The position numbers were made by a program, and so were the translations under genes. From NCBI GenBank assembly GCA_949130485.1, contig OX422200.1, forward strand, positions 387,001 to 451,000: a DNA stretch of 64,000 nt. Direction: 5' to 3'. A model generated the notes under the pieces. That model was not told where the DNA came from, did not search any database, and saw only the letters and a list, made by a program, of their open reading frames with translations. Origin of the DNA: Agelas oroides (lineage: Eukaryota; Porifera; Demospongiae; Agelasida; Agelasidae). Positions 39,101-49,725 of the stretch are shown one piece after another (the stretch's first letter is position 1; the number at the start of each line of letters is the position of its first letter).

Positions 39101-39247
39101 TTCAACATTACGGTGTTTCTGGTGATATGGTGTCTGCTCTACTTCAAGTCCCGGATTGCCCGAGATCTCTGGAGCACCTTGATCACCCTCTGTCTCCACT
39201 CATTGGTCAAACTTGGTGCCCCACTGCTGCTCCATAGCAACACATAA
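34954..39247 (+). CDS. FAR1: Fatty acyl-CoA reductase (FAR1/FAR2 family)
   Basis: Twelve exons total 1608 nt (535 aa; human FAR1 515): 34954-35193, 35597-35772, 36034-36106, 36365-36474, 36615-36792, 37087-37131, 37283-37469, 37824-37905, 38278-38367, 38553-38625, 38786-38970 and 39079-39247. The NADP-binding Rossmann motif is TGATGFMGKCLVEKLLRS; LVFHLAATIRFDAPI, HVSTAFAHCN and the catalytic YxxxK (YTYTKALAEY) follow, then FRPSIVGAGYREPLPGW. The C-terminal FAR domain (LDYFTQNDW, FDIRILDWDQYIHDFCMG) ends with a hydrophobic anchor (ITVFLVIWCLLYF). FARs reduce fatty acyl-CoA to fatty alcohol for ether lipids and waxes at peroxisomes. A later in-frame ATG is at 34972. The 3' part of exon 7 is repeated twice in the following intron. 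FAR1 versus FAR2 cannot be decided by eye. Confidence 0.92.
35805..35998. repeat. CCAGTCCCTCCTTCCCT tandem repeat
   Basis: Pyrimidine-only imperfect repeats of CCTCCTTCCCTCCAGTC in FAR intron 2. They contain many CAG triplets after pyrimidine runs, which look like weak acceptors. Confidence 0.85.
37381..37735 (+). repeat. Triplicated exon end plus donor in FAR (two decayed copies)
   Basis: The last 85 bp of FAR exon 7 plus its GTGAGTG donor and GT-rich tail occur three times, starting at about 37385, 37499 and 37626. Copy 2 encodes the same VTGVNPSSQPIIYHYSSG but lacks one C before its donor. Copy 3 has lost coding sense (in-frame TAG near 37665). Confidence 0.85.
38092..38232. repeat. 11-bp repeat in FAR intron 8
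   Basis: About 12 units of GTAAAACTCAG, GTAAAACTCGG or GTAAAACTTGG. AT-rich and non-coding. Confidence 0.9.
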
Positions 39248-39720
39248 ACAACTGGCACAGAATTTTTTTTTGTGTACGTGTCATGGCTACAATCTAATTT
39301 GTGCAAATTCCTGTGAAACATTTTGCAATACATATACTTCCCAGCGCTCACCACTCTCTATAGCTCCTTCCGGTTGATTCTCACTAGGGAGAGTGGAGTA
39401 CACAATAGACAATTTGTGAAATTAATTTTGTTGTATATGAGTCATCTGCTATCAATCTCTCACTATTAATTTTGTTGTATACGAGTCATCTGCTATCATC
39501 TCTCACTATATATAGCAGGGAGGGGGAGAGTGAAGCTTTTAATCTGGGCCATATCAGCTGCTGTTTGTATCATCTCTCACTATATAGCAGGGAGGGGGAG
39601 AGTGAAGCTTTTAATCTGGGCCATATCAGCTGCTGTTTGATCTGTTGCTTAGTAACCAGGACAACAACAAAAAACAACATATAATGACATAATGCATCAC
39701 GTGATAATATAAACAATCCT
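39248..39720. other. Convergent intergenic region FAR / DHX30-like
   Basis: 473 bp between stop codons. It contains a direct duplication of about 70 bp (TATAGCAGGGAGGGGGAGAG through CATATCAGCTGCTGTTTG, at about 39511-39575 and 39581-39640), and an earlier short duplication of TTAATTTTGTTGTATA. No coding signal. Confidence 0.75.
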
Positions 39721-42719
39721 CTACTGGTCTAGGTTCTCAAAAACAGTACTAGACTCGAGAAACACATTGAGCCCTTTTAGGAACTGAACATGGGTGCCAG
39801 GTAGCCTGCCAATCCTTCCTCCTCCTTTTGCCAGCCCTGTGTTGAGCACTAGAGCAATACCCTCCCTGGCACATTGCAGGAGGGAGGCCAGGTGTGGCGC
39901 TGTCTCGAACGCAAACCAGTCCTTCCCCTCCAGCTGAAGGATCGTGTTGTTACTAGCACCGTCACCTGGAGGGAGCAGGGGTGAAGCAGGATGACAAGAG
40001 GTGGACATGATATACTACCTAAACAGAACAAGGGCTCCGTTACCAACTTTTCTAGTTTCAAGTTAGCAACATAGAACAGGCATTGAACGTTCTTACAGTT
40101 TACGCAGGAGCCAACTGAGAGGCCACTGAAAGAGGACCCGAAGAGCTTTCAATCACACTTGATTCTCGCTGTAAGCTTTTGATCACTTGACCAACTTTAC
40201 AACGACAAGCAGAAGCTGAAGTGGAACTATGTGGTGCTGTTAGTAAACATTCTCATGGTTGGCAAAAATATTTTGTTCAGAATTTATATGACTACCACCT
40301 TGTCCCAAATCACCCAGACATTTCTGCACCCTAACCCCAAGTTACCATGGTTACAGAGCTTGTATCAGCCTCATTTCCAGGCGTCCACAGTGTTGGTCGC
40401 TTGCAGTACAAAATTCTGCACAAATTTTTACTGTAAACAACGAACACTGCAGAGGCTTGGGAACAAGGTTAGGCCATGTCATATAAATTATATAAACAAG
40501 AGCGCATAAGAACGGGCGGCTAGAGGAAGAGTGTGTAACTCCAATAGAAGCCCGTAGTCCGGTCAAAATTATCGAACCGTACTAAAAATAGAACACCCAG
40601 CACATGCTTAGCAACATGTCTACGCGCAACTGCGCATACATGTTACTATTTTTAGTACGGTTCAATAATTCCAACCGGTTTGGAATTTTACGTAGTTACA
40701 CACTCTTCCTCTAGCCACCGGTTCTTATGATATAAATGGAACAGCAGAGACAGCTGATGTTACAGAAGCTTTACCTCCACTCTTTGTGGTGAGGGTTTTC
40801 CCTGCGAACAGGAGGAGGTGGAGCGGATGAATCATTGTGCTGTCGCGAATGTAGACCTTGGTCGTTTTGATCTGGTGAATGAGAAAGGACACGTAGATAC
40901 CAGGGGCAGTGGAGGAGCACAAGAATGGGTACCAGCTACACAAAATGAATATGGCAGTGGAGGGGAAGGGAGGAAGTGGAAAATGTTTTTTTTTGCTCAG
41001 GAGAGCGGGTAGCGGGAGGGGTGAGTCCTGCACCCCCCTTCCCCTACCACACATGCTAGTGGCACAAGCTCCGCAGGAAATGTCCGTCAGGAGCAGCTAC
41101 CTTCTCGTAGTAGACAAACCAGTGGGAGGGGAACACCTTCTCCGAGTTGACGGAAGAGGGATGCATGAACACACGGCCATCTTGGCTGTGGGATGGATGG
41201 ATAGTGACCAAAGAGAGAGAAGAGGAGAAGAAAAGGAGGTAAAAGGGAGGTGGAAGGAGGGAGGGGGAGAAGGAGGGGGGGGGGGGAGAAGGGGAGGGGG
41301 AGAAGGAGGAGGGCATACAGTTTAGACACAGAGTGGATTTGATGTGATGTGACAGAAGTAGTGGTTGACATTTCCTTCATAAAGCTACCTATGCTCGACC
41401 ACTCATCCATTCACACACACACATGACCCACATCAGTTGACCCCACCACACTCACATGGTCTTGAACCCGTTCCTGGCTCTTCTCCTCACTCCCTCCCCC
41501 CTCACCCCGCCCGACTCCATCATCTTGGCCATTTTGACCACGCTAGGAAACAGCCCAGCTGTCAGCACTGCACGAATCATGGCCTCACTTGAAGAGAATT
41601 GGTTGTATAGGCTGAGGTCCCGCAGACCTAGTGACTCCAGGTGCATCAGAAACTGCTTCCGTAGACCTGGGGTTGGTTACAATAGATAACCGCCACTGTG
41701 AATATCGTCATGGAAACAAAAATGGAAGTGACATACAGTATATAGAGGAAGTTTGCGTTCCAACTACAAGACATCAGTGAGCTACAAGAGATCATGTGAT
41801 GTGATCACTCAGCAAAAAACAAACAAACAAACAAACAAACAAATTAATAAATAAATAATAACACCCTCTGATCATGCAAAATATCTAAACTGTATCAATC
41901 CTCATTCCAGTCTTGTTTCCAGTCCTCCACCACAGCTAGAAGTGCTCCTCGTATTGCAAGCTGTGGTTGAGGGGACTGGGGACTAGGCTAACCTCCACCA
42001 CAGCTAGAAGTGCTCCTCGTATTGCAAGCTGTGGTTGAGGGGACTGGGGACTAGGCTAACCTCCACCACAGCTAGAAGTGCTCCTCGTATTGCAAGCTGT
42101 GGTTGAGGGGACTGGGGACTAGGCTAACCTCCACCACAGCTAGAAGTGCTCCTCGTATTGCAAGCTGTGGTTGAGGGGACTGGGGACTAGGCTAACCTCC
42201 ACCACAGCTAGAAGTGCTCCTCGTATTGCAAGCTGTGGTTGAGGGGACTGGGGACTAGGCTAACCTCCACCACAGCTAGAAGTGCTCCTCGTATTGCAAG
42301 CTGTGGTTGAGGGGACTGGGGACTAGGCTAACGAGGAATGGCGTGCAGTTGTCTCACCCACACACCCTCAATCATTCTGAGACTTCCACGGTGAAGGAAG
42401 TTCTCTCGGATGTAGACAAACTCCTGGTTCTCCCGCAACGCCTCCTGCCAGCCCGCAAGTGCCTTCAGGAGTAGAAGATGGTCACTATAGCAACCAGACG
42501 CCATTTTGGAACGCACCTGTGTATGTATTGGAAATTAGAAATTTTCACAAGGACGAAATTTTACAAGCACACTTGCAAAAATATTCTCTGTGAAAGATTT
42601 CTGCAGCTAATTAATTATACATGGTAGACACAAATCTGTGAAATTCCAGACAATAAGATTTCCAGCCCTAAAACTAATGAGGCTATCTAGCTCAATAGTC
42701 AATACATCATAGAACAAGA

Positions 42720-42752
<33 letters not shown>

Positions 42753-45700
42753 TGAACGAACTTCATCAGCTTCCCGCCGTTTGGTAGGTGGTGAGAGAAA
42801 GGGATCTTTGTACCCCATGGAGGCAGCAATGGTGAGGGCGGGGTCCAACGTCCCTAGGATGGCTCCAAGGAGAATCAGTCTCCCCACCCGAGGCTCTATT
42901 GGCAACTCAGCTAGCACTTTGCCCATGGGAGTGAGGTCTTCCTGTAGTGTGTAAGAGTATGCAAGAGTATGCAACAGTATCTAACAGTGTGCAAGAGTAT
43001 CCAATAGTATACAATAGTGTGCAAGTGTGCAAGAGTATGTAAGAGTATGTAAGGGTATGCAACAGTGTGCAAGAGTATGCAACAGTATGCAAGAGTATGC
43101 AACAGTGTGCAAGAGTATGCAAGAGTATGCAACAGTATCCAAGAGTATCCAACAGTATGCAAGAGTGTGCAACAGTGTGCAAGAGTATGCAAGAGTATGC
43201 AACAGTGTGCAAGAGTATCCAACAGTATGCAAGAGTATGCAACAGTATCCAAGAGTATCCAACAGTATGCAAGAGTATGCAACAGTATGCAAGAGTATGC
43301 AAGAGTATGCAACAGTGTGCAAGAGTATGCAAGAGTATGCAACAGTGTGCAAGAGTATCCAACAGTATGCAAGAGTATGCAAGAGTATCCAACAGTGTGC
43401 AAGAGTATGCAAGAGTATCCAACAGTGTGCGAGAGTATGCGAGTATCCAACAGTGTGCAAGAGTATGCAAGAGTATCCAACAGTGTGCAAGAGTATGCAA
43501 GAGTATCCAACAGTGTGCAAGAGTATGCAAGAGTGTGCGAGAGTATGCAAGAGTATCCAACAGTGTGCGAGAATATGCAAGAGTATCCAACAGTGTGCGA
43601 GAGTATGCAAGAGTATCCAACAGTGTGCAAGAGTATGCAAGAGTATCCAACAGTGTGCGAGAGTATGCAAGAGTATCCAACAGTGTGCAAGAGTGTGCAA
43701 GAGTATGCAGTAGTAGAATAGACTGCACATTTAGAGTTGTAGTTTAAAGTGACAATGTTTACACTTTGTTGGTAGAACAACTAGAGGGTCTGGGCAGGGA
43801 GTATGTTACAGTATACAAGGGTGTACAGAGATATGCAGACAGCACCTTATCACTGAGTGCTCCTAAGTTCTGGAGGCCTTCCACCGCTGTGCTGACTGGA
43901 GGAAGAAGAAGAGTTACTCATCTCCCATCATAGCACATTATGGGATAATATACTGGACAAAAAGTGATGAAATCAGTATGTTAGTAGCCATTGTTACTCA
44001 CTGGCCAGGGGGAGGGGAGGATTGAGGGCTTTTGAGAGAAACTCTGCAACTCGTTGCCATGGATTCAGCACCTACCAGTGAGTGGTGGGGTAGGGAATGG
44101 TTTCTCAGGTGAATCATTGCTCTAGGCTAGTATAACTGAATTAGGTGATGTGTGTTGCCATGGTTACCTTTGCTTGAAGCACCAGTTCCTCCAGTGGGGT
44201 CCTCTGCATTTCTGGAGTATCATATTCACCTGATGGGAGGAGGAGGAAGGAGGGAAGGAAGGACGAGAGGAGGGGAGGAGGAGGGAGGGGCAAGACGGAG
44301 GAGGAGGAAGAGGAGGAAGGAGGGAAGGACGAGAGGAGGGGAGGAGGAGGGAGGGGCAAGACGGAGGAGGAGGAGAAGTGAATTGATTGATTGACTGATT
44401 AAATAACATAACAGGCTTTACTCACTCATAGCGCCCTGTTGTTGTTTGCTGAACAGGTTGTAGCAATGGCCGGGCTGGCACCGTCCTGCCCTCCCCCTCC
44501 GCTGGGTTATACTGGCCCGTGAGGACCACTGTGTTGCTAGACAGGAGATCTGTGAATGCATGTTCGGGAAGGGGGAAGGAGATGAAGAGAGGGAAGAGAT
44601 GGGAGGGAAGAGAGAAGAGGAGAGGGAAGGAGAGAAGAGTTAATACACCATGGCAGTTACCAGTACTTCAAATCCATGTGAGATGTACAGAGTGATTCTA
44701 GGGGCACTTACACCTCACTGGTAGTCACACAACAGTCACATGACAGTCACATGATATCACATGACATCACATGATATCACATGACAGTTACACAGGTGGT
44801 GGTTGACTGACCTTCCTGGTGGGGTCAAAGGTCTTGACCTTTACAGTGCCTGTGTTGACAACATACACAATGTCGTCAATAGTCACCGAAGACTCAGCAA
44901 TATTGGTAGCCAGAATGATCTTACGCACACCCACAGGAGAGCTGTGTGCATGAAGATGGAAAAGTTTCACTACAGGCGAGAGTGGAGAGGTATATATTTC
45001 CCTGTTGTTATCACTTACACTCGGAACACACGCTGCTGGTCGTCTGAGGACAGCATGGAGTGAAGGGGAAGCAGGGTATACCTGTGGGACTGTAGAGACA
45101 AGAACAAGGAAGAGTGGAGCAGGGGGAGGGGGCACGCACGCACACACATACACACACACACACCTCGGCCTGTAGCCTGCTGTTCAGCAGGTCTAAGACG
45201 GCCATGATGTCATCCCACCCTGGCAAGAACACCAAGATACCACCCTGTAGAGAATAAGAGCATTGGAACACAACATCAGGTCAGAGGTAGCCTTGGGATG
45301 CAGAGTGGTGCACACAAGTGTGACGACAAGCAAATTTCCCTCCCAGACTCTCCCCACACCAAGGAGGGAAAGTGAGGCTAACAACTGAGCCAGTGAAAGG
45401 TGGAAAGGTCGCACAGTTGACGGCAGATGGATACCAATGATGTTCTTATAATATCTAGCAACCACTTCCATGGCAACCACTCCCATGGCAATTGCTTCCA
45501 TGGTAACTACTTCCATGGTAACTACTTCCATGGTAACTGCTTCCATGGTAACTGCTTCCATGGTAACTGCTTCCATGGTAACAGCCTATAGATGATGTTC
45601 CTATGATGTTATGGCCTCACCATAGGCTGTGACCGGGCCAGGTACACCACGACGCTGGCAACCAGGTCGACATTGGTGTCAGGGGTATACTCGTCCCCCA

Positions 45701-46446
45701 TCTCCCTCCAGTGGATGGTTCTGGCAATTTCTGGCAGGTAGTGATCTGTCACCGGGTAGACACGCCCTTGGATAGTCAGTGTGGACACAGGGGAGATACT
45801 AGTGTGTGTGGGAGTGTGCGTGGGGGGGAGGAGGGGGGGGAGGAGGGGGAAGGGGAGGGGGGGAGGAGGGGGAAGGGGAGGGGGGGAGGAGGGGGGGAAG
45901 GGGAGGGGTGGTGTGTGTACAATGTATGCCTACGCATGATACACAAGTATACACCTTCATTTTCCCACTGTCATCTCCTCACTCCACACCCAGCGCTTCC
46001 TTACCCCTACTCCAATCCCCCTCACTCTCTCTCCCCCTCCTCCACCCTCCCACCCACTCTCATCCAGCCCTCCTGAAGTAGGTTGCAACATTGACACTCA
46101 TCAGAATGACCTTCACTCCTCACTCCCTCTTCCCACCTCTCCCCCCCTCTCCCCCTCACAACCTTACCCCTCACTCCCTCACCCATTACATTCCATCCCT
46201 CACACCCTCACCCCTCACACCCTCCCTTCCTCACCCAGCCCTCCTGAAGTAGGTTGCAAACATCTCAGCGTTGACGCTGGCGCTCATGAGAATGACTTTC
46301 ACAGGACAGCCAGAGCGGACAATCTCACGGAGCAGAATCAGCAGAAAGTCTGCGTTGACATCTCTCTCGTGTACTTCATCCACAATCACATGGCTTACAC
46401 CTGTGTGTGTGTATGTGTGTGTGTGTGTGTGTATGTGTGTGTGTGT

Positions 46447-46486
<40 letters not shown>

Positions 46487-48965
46487 TGTGTGTGCGTGTG
46501 TGTGTGTATGTGTGTGTGCATGCGTGTGTGTGTGTGCATGTGTGTGTGTGTGTGTGTGTGTGAGGATCATTGTATATAACAATCTGTTGTAATCATCTTC
46601 TCCTAACCCTCCATCCTCACTTTTCTCCCCCTCCCCCTCCTCCCCTCTCCTTCCTCCCCCTCCCCCTTCCCCTCTCCTTCCTCCCCTCCCCTCTCTCCCC
46701 CTCTCCCCCTCTCTCCCTTTTCCTCACCCTCAAGTCGAGGGTTTCTCCTCAGCCTCATCAGCAGTATCCCTGTGGTACAGAACAGGATCCTGCCAGGCTG
46801 CTGTGGCATACACGAGTCTAGACGAACCTACATAGGTACACAAATGACAGACGCTTGCATCACACCCTCTGCCCTCACTTCCTCACACCCTCCCCACACA
46901 CACCTGGTACCCAACGTTCATTCCCACGGTTTCCCCTCTCTCCACAGCGACTCTCTCAGCTATGGAGACGGCGCTGATTCTCCGAGGCTGCGTTACTATA
47001 ATGTTGCAGTTGGCGGCCATGTTGTGCTCCGTGTAGTTGTCAAGAATAAACTGAGGAACCTGCACAGGTAAAAAATGTATCAACCTTCTTCTCTCCCTCT
47101 TTCTCCTTCTCCCTCCCACCCTCCCTCTTTCCCTCCTTCCCTCCTTCTCCCACCCTCCCTCCCTCTCTCTCTCCCTCCCTCCCCCACCCTTCTGCCCTCC
47201 CTCCACATACCTGTGTGGTTTTTCCACTGCCTGTCAGCCCTGATACGATCACCATGGGTTGATTGTTTACTTGCGTCAGAATCTCATTCCTATAGAAAAA
47301 GATCATCCACTGTCAACAGTGAATCAAGCTCACTTCAATAGTCATGGCTACACATCACATGTAGTGTATGGGGTAAACCTACAGTGGAAAAATTGTCATT
47401 CTAGTAAAACACTGTATACTGAAAGTCATTCCAGTAAAACACTGCACACTGAGAAAGTCATTCCAGTAAAACACTGCACACTGAGCTCTACAGTAGTGTC
47501 ATGCAACTGTGACACTATTAAACACTAAACACACATGTACTGTCACACGTACCTCATGGCTGCAACAGGGAGGTTCTGAGCAGTGTACTGTGGAGTATCT
47601 GGCGGAGGATTCTGGTATTTCTGCATCATCGCGTTCAGTTGGGCCTGCATCTCAGCATTTCTCTTGTTCAGTTCTTCCACCGACAGTTCCTCATATGGCT
47701 TCCCAGTGAAGGCACACATGGTGTGTGTAGGGTTGAAAGAAGGCTCAGAGTTAGTTGGAGGAGAGTCTACAGCTATGGGTGTCTGGGAGGATTCTGGTAG
47801 TGGAGGAGGGGTTAAACGTGGTGATGGTGATGAAGAGGTTAAGTCGATACAGGTGCCGCCCAGGTGAGAGAGGGTTACCGAGACGTGCTGGAAGCAACAG
47901 GGACAGGAGAGCGTAGCAAGACATGTGCTTTGACCAGACGGAAACTTGCTCTTCAAGATGCTTGGTAGCATGACACTAGCGTACTGAGGTTGATTTGCAA
48001 CTGTAGCCGTACTATAGGGGAACAGTGAGAGTTGAAATAGTGTACTCTCGACCTTTGAACTTTTCTGGTGTCCTCGTTTCTGGGACTCATAGTACACTTT
48101 TAGGTTTGCCCAGTTGGGGAACGATGAGGCTTCGGAGAGACGGGAGACAGCGTCAAATAGCTCAATTTGATTGGACATGGAGACCTCCAGCAGTTTTGGC
48201 TTCTGGTCCTCCACGACGTCAATGTGCTGCTTCTCCACTCTCTTGCCGTAAGAGTTGATGAAACCCATCTCCTGGAAAGGGTAAAGGTCGAGTAAAGTGT
48301 GCCCACCACTCAATTGACACTCAGTGGGCGGGAGGTGGGAGGGAGGAGGTGGGAGGGTAGTGGGAGGGAAGTGGGAGGAAAGTGGGAGGGGGAGGGTGGT
48401 GGGAGGAGGGAGGTGGGAGGGTGGTGGGAGGAGGGAGGTGGGAGGGTGGTGGGAGGAGGGAGGTGGGAGGTGGGAGGGTAGTGGGAGGGGGGAGGTGGGA
48501 GGGAAGTGGGAAGGGGGAGGGTAGTGTTGTTGTAACAACCAGTTACAAGATTACATGGCAACCTTGTAAGCCAATTCATCTATCACACACGGTATGGTAC
48601 AAAGATGTGCATCAATTGGCAACACAGACAACCTCATTCCCAAACTCCCTTGGAAATGGTCTGGGAATGAAATTCGATGACATGTACACATACAAGACAA
48701 GGTGCTGTATGAATATCCACCACAAAGACACACACCCCACTCACGAGGAGCTTCAAGCAAGCAGCTGATCCTCCTCTCTTCTCCGCCTCTTTCTTTGTTA
48801 GCCCCTCTCCCACTGCTGTGAAGGGCTCGGGGTATGGCACATCAACCAAGCAGCGGAAGATGGGCTGGCGTGTGACAGGGTGGGTCGTACGAATGATGTC
48901 ATACTCAAGTGTCTTGTTCAGTCGCCGCAAATGCAGCTGGAGGGCATTGTTGAGTGTTGTTTTAC

Positions 48966-49011
<46 letters not shown>

Positions 49012-49413
49012 CATTTGTCGTGGGTGTAGTTACAAGTAGTTGAAGGGTGGCCGGTGAATCAACTGTGATGTTAAATACACATATATCCTCGTTCCCATTC
49101 CACTCATCTGGCCTGGGAACGAGACTAGATAATGTACCTCTGGAAACTGAAGTTCTGCTTCCTCTCCAGCAAGTTCACAACCTGCCAACCTTGACACCTT
49201 ACTCGGGGGAGGCACAGCATTAGAGTGCTGTCTACCCTCCTCAGAATGTCGGCTAGGTCGGACAGCCACATCTGAATGTCTCCTAGTCTCCGAGGAACTT
49301 GGGTTGGGTGTGGGGAGGAGTCCGCCCGGGGTAGACCTGGACCCCAGGGGGATGAGATTAGCACTGCCACGAGGTATATTGTCCAGAGGACGCTTGCGAG
49401 ACCGTCCACTCAT
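39721..49413 (-). CDS. DHX30: DHX30-like DExH-box RNA helicase
   Basis: About 21 exons; ATG 49413 ([12 protein letters not shown]), TAG 39721. The N-terminus has a basic Ser/Pro-rich segment and a dsRBD-like exon (48745-48966: [12 protein letters not shown], then [12 protein letters not shown]). A long exon, 47553-48271, ends with [12 protein letters not shown], which resembles DHX30. Helicase motifs: [10 protein letters not shown] (47211-47289), Ia [15 protein letters not shown] (46904-47059), II DEVHERD (46243-46401), [25 protein letters not shown] (about 45200), [19 protein letters not shown] (44810-44941), [14 protein letters not shown] (44430-44551). These are followed by the winged-helix/HA2 region ([20 protein letters not shown], 42750-42940) and an OB-fold ([17 protein letters not shown], 41055-41190). 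Vertebrate DHX30 acts in mitochondrial ribosome assembly and RNA granules. Exon edges in the C-terminal half are approximate; another DHX9/29/36-group paralogue is the alternative. Confidence 0.85.
40505..40729. mobile_element. 225-bp foldback element
   Basis: The ends CATAAGAACGGGCGGCTAG and CTAGCCACCGGTTCTTATG are inverted repeats that continue through GAGGAAGAGTGTGTAACT. A second inner pair (GAACCGTACTAAAAATAG and its complement) makes almost the whole element self-complementary. No coding sequence. In the DHX30-like intron upstream of the last exon. Confidence 0.75.
41925..42332. repeat. 68-bp tandem repeat, 6 near-identical copies
   Basis: Units begin CTCCACCACAGCTAGAAG and end GACTGGGGACTAGGCTAAC. 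Exact 68-bp spacing (41925, 41993, 42061, 42129, 42197, 42265). Each unit holds an inverted repeat, CCACAGCT...AGCTGTGG. Almost no divergence between units, so the expansion is recent. Confidence 0.95.
42949..43712. repeat. 10-bp-period array (GCAAGAGTAT family)
   Basis: About 76 units of a 10-mer: GCAAGAGTAT, GCAACAGTGT, CCAACAGTAT and variants. Because ten is not a multiple of three and the units lack stops, several frames on both strands stay open for more than 200 codons. These are artefacts of the repeat. In a DHX30-like intron. Confidence 0.93.
45455..45585. repeat. 15-bp repeat, about 9 copies
   Basis: Units of CTTCCATGGTAACTG with a CCATGG core, in a DHX30-like intron. Confidence 0.9.
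46063..46113 (-). pseudogene. Decayed partial copy of a DHX30-like exon
   Basis: CAGCCCTCCTGAAGTAGG, TTGCAAC and ATCAGAATGACCTTCAC match the end of the real motif II/III exon at about 46237-46302. About 20 bases are missing from the middle. It lies 170 bp further into the intron. Confidence 0.7.
46401..46562. repeat. (GT)n microsatellite with GTAT and GCGT variants
   Basis: About 160 bp, directly next to the acceptor of the DEVHERD exon of the DHX30-like gene. Confidence 0.94.
48315..48530. repeat. GTGGGAGG-type G-rich repeat
   Basis: Purine-rich imperfect repeats of GGTGGGAGGGTGGTGGGAGG within the DHX30-like intron before the long exon. The minus strand is pyrimidine-rich and acceptor-like. 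Confidence 0.85.
49086..49127. mobile_element. Short hairpin element (TAGCCTCGTTCCCAGG family)
   Basis: TCCTCGTTCCCATTCC and GGCCTGGGAACGAGACTAG are near-complementary with a short loop. In DHX30-like intron 1. Confidence 0.55.
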
Positions 49414-49725
49414 GGCCACTTTGGTTTCTTCCCTCTCTGCCTCTCTGACTGTATCACAGGTAGGAGGAGTGTGGTATGTGGTATATGGAGTGGCTGCAGC
49501 TCTGAAATAGAAATGTATAAACTAGCTTTCAAGATGAGGGCAACTCCCTTCTTGACACTATTCACTGTCATACTTTTTACCCTCACGTTCTCTTCGGTTG
49601 GACCTTTGCACAGCTAAAAGATGTGTAAGCTTTCTCTCTCTTCCACTCTCTCTCTTGGGTAGCAAACTCCGTAAACTTCCGTGGAGCGTTGTGTTCTACC
49701 CACGTGTAGGCTGTGTTGAGCGGGG
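49414..49725. promoter_or_regulatory. Bidirectional promoter interval, DHX30-like/MCMBP
   Basis: 312 bp between divergent start codons, without repeats. The role is inferred from orientation. Confidence 0.55.

Noticed and set aside
42907..43780. Long open frames of 220-290 codons on both strands
   Set aside because: They consist only of the 10-bp tandem repeat without stops. The peptides are the same repeat read in different frames, and the region is an intron of the DHX30-like gene.
47543..48538. Extending the DHX30-like long exon upstream into the [18 protein letters not shown] frame
   Set aside because: That part is the G/C-rich simple repeat at 48315-48530. The real exon begins after a CCTTTCCAG acceptor at 48271.
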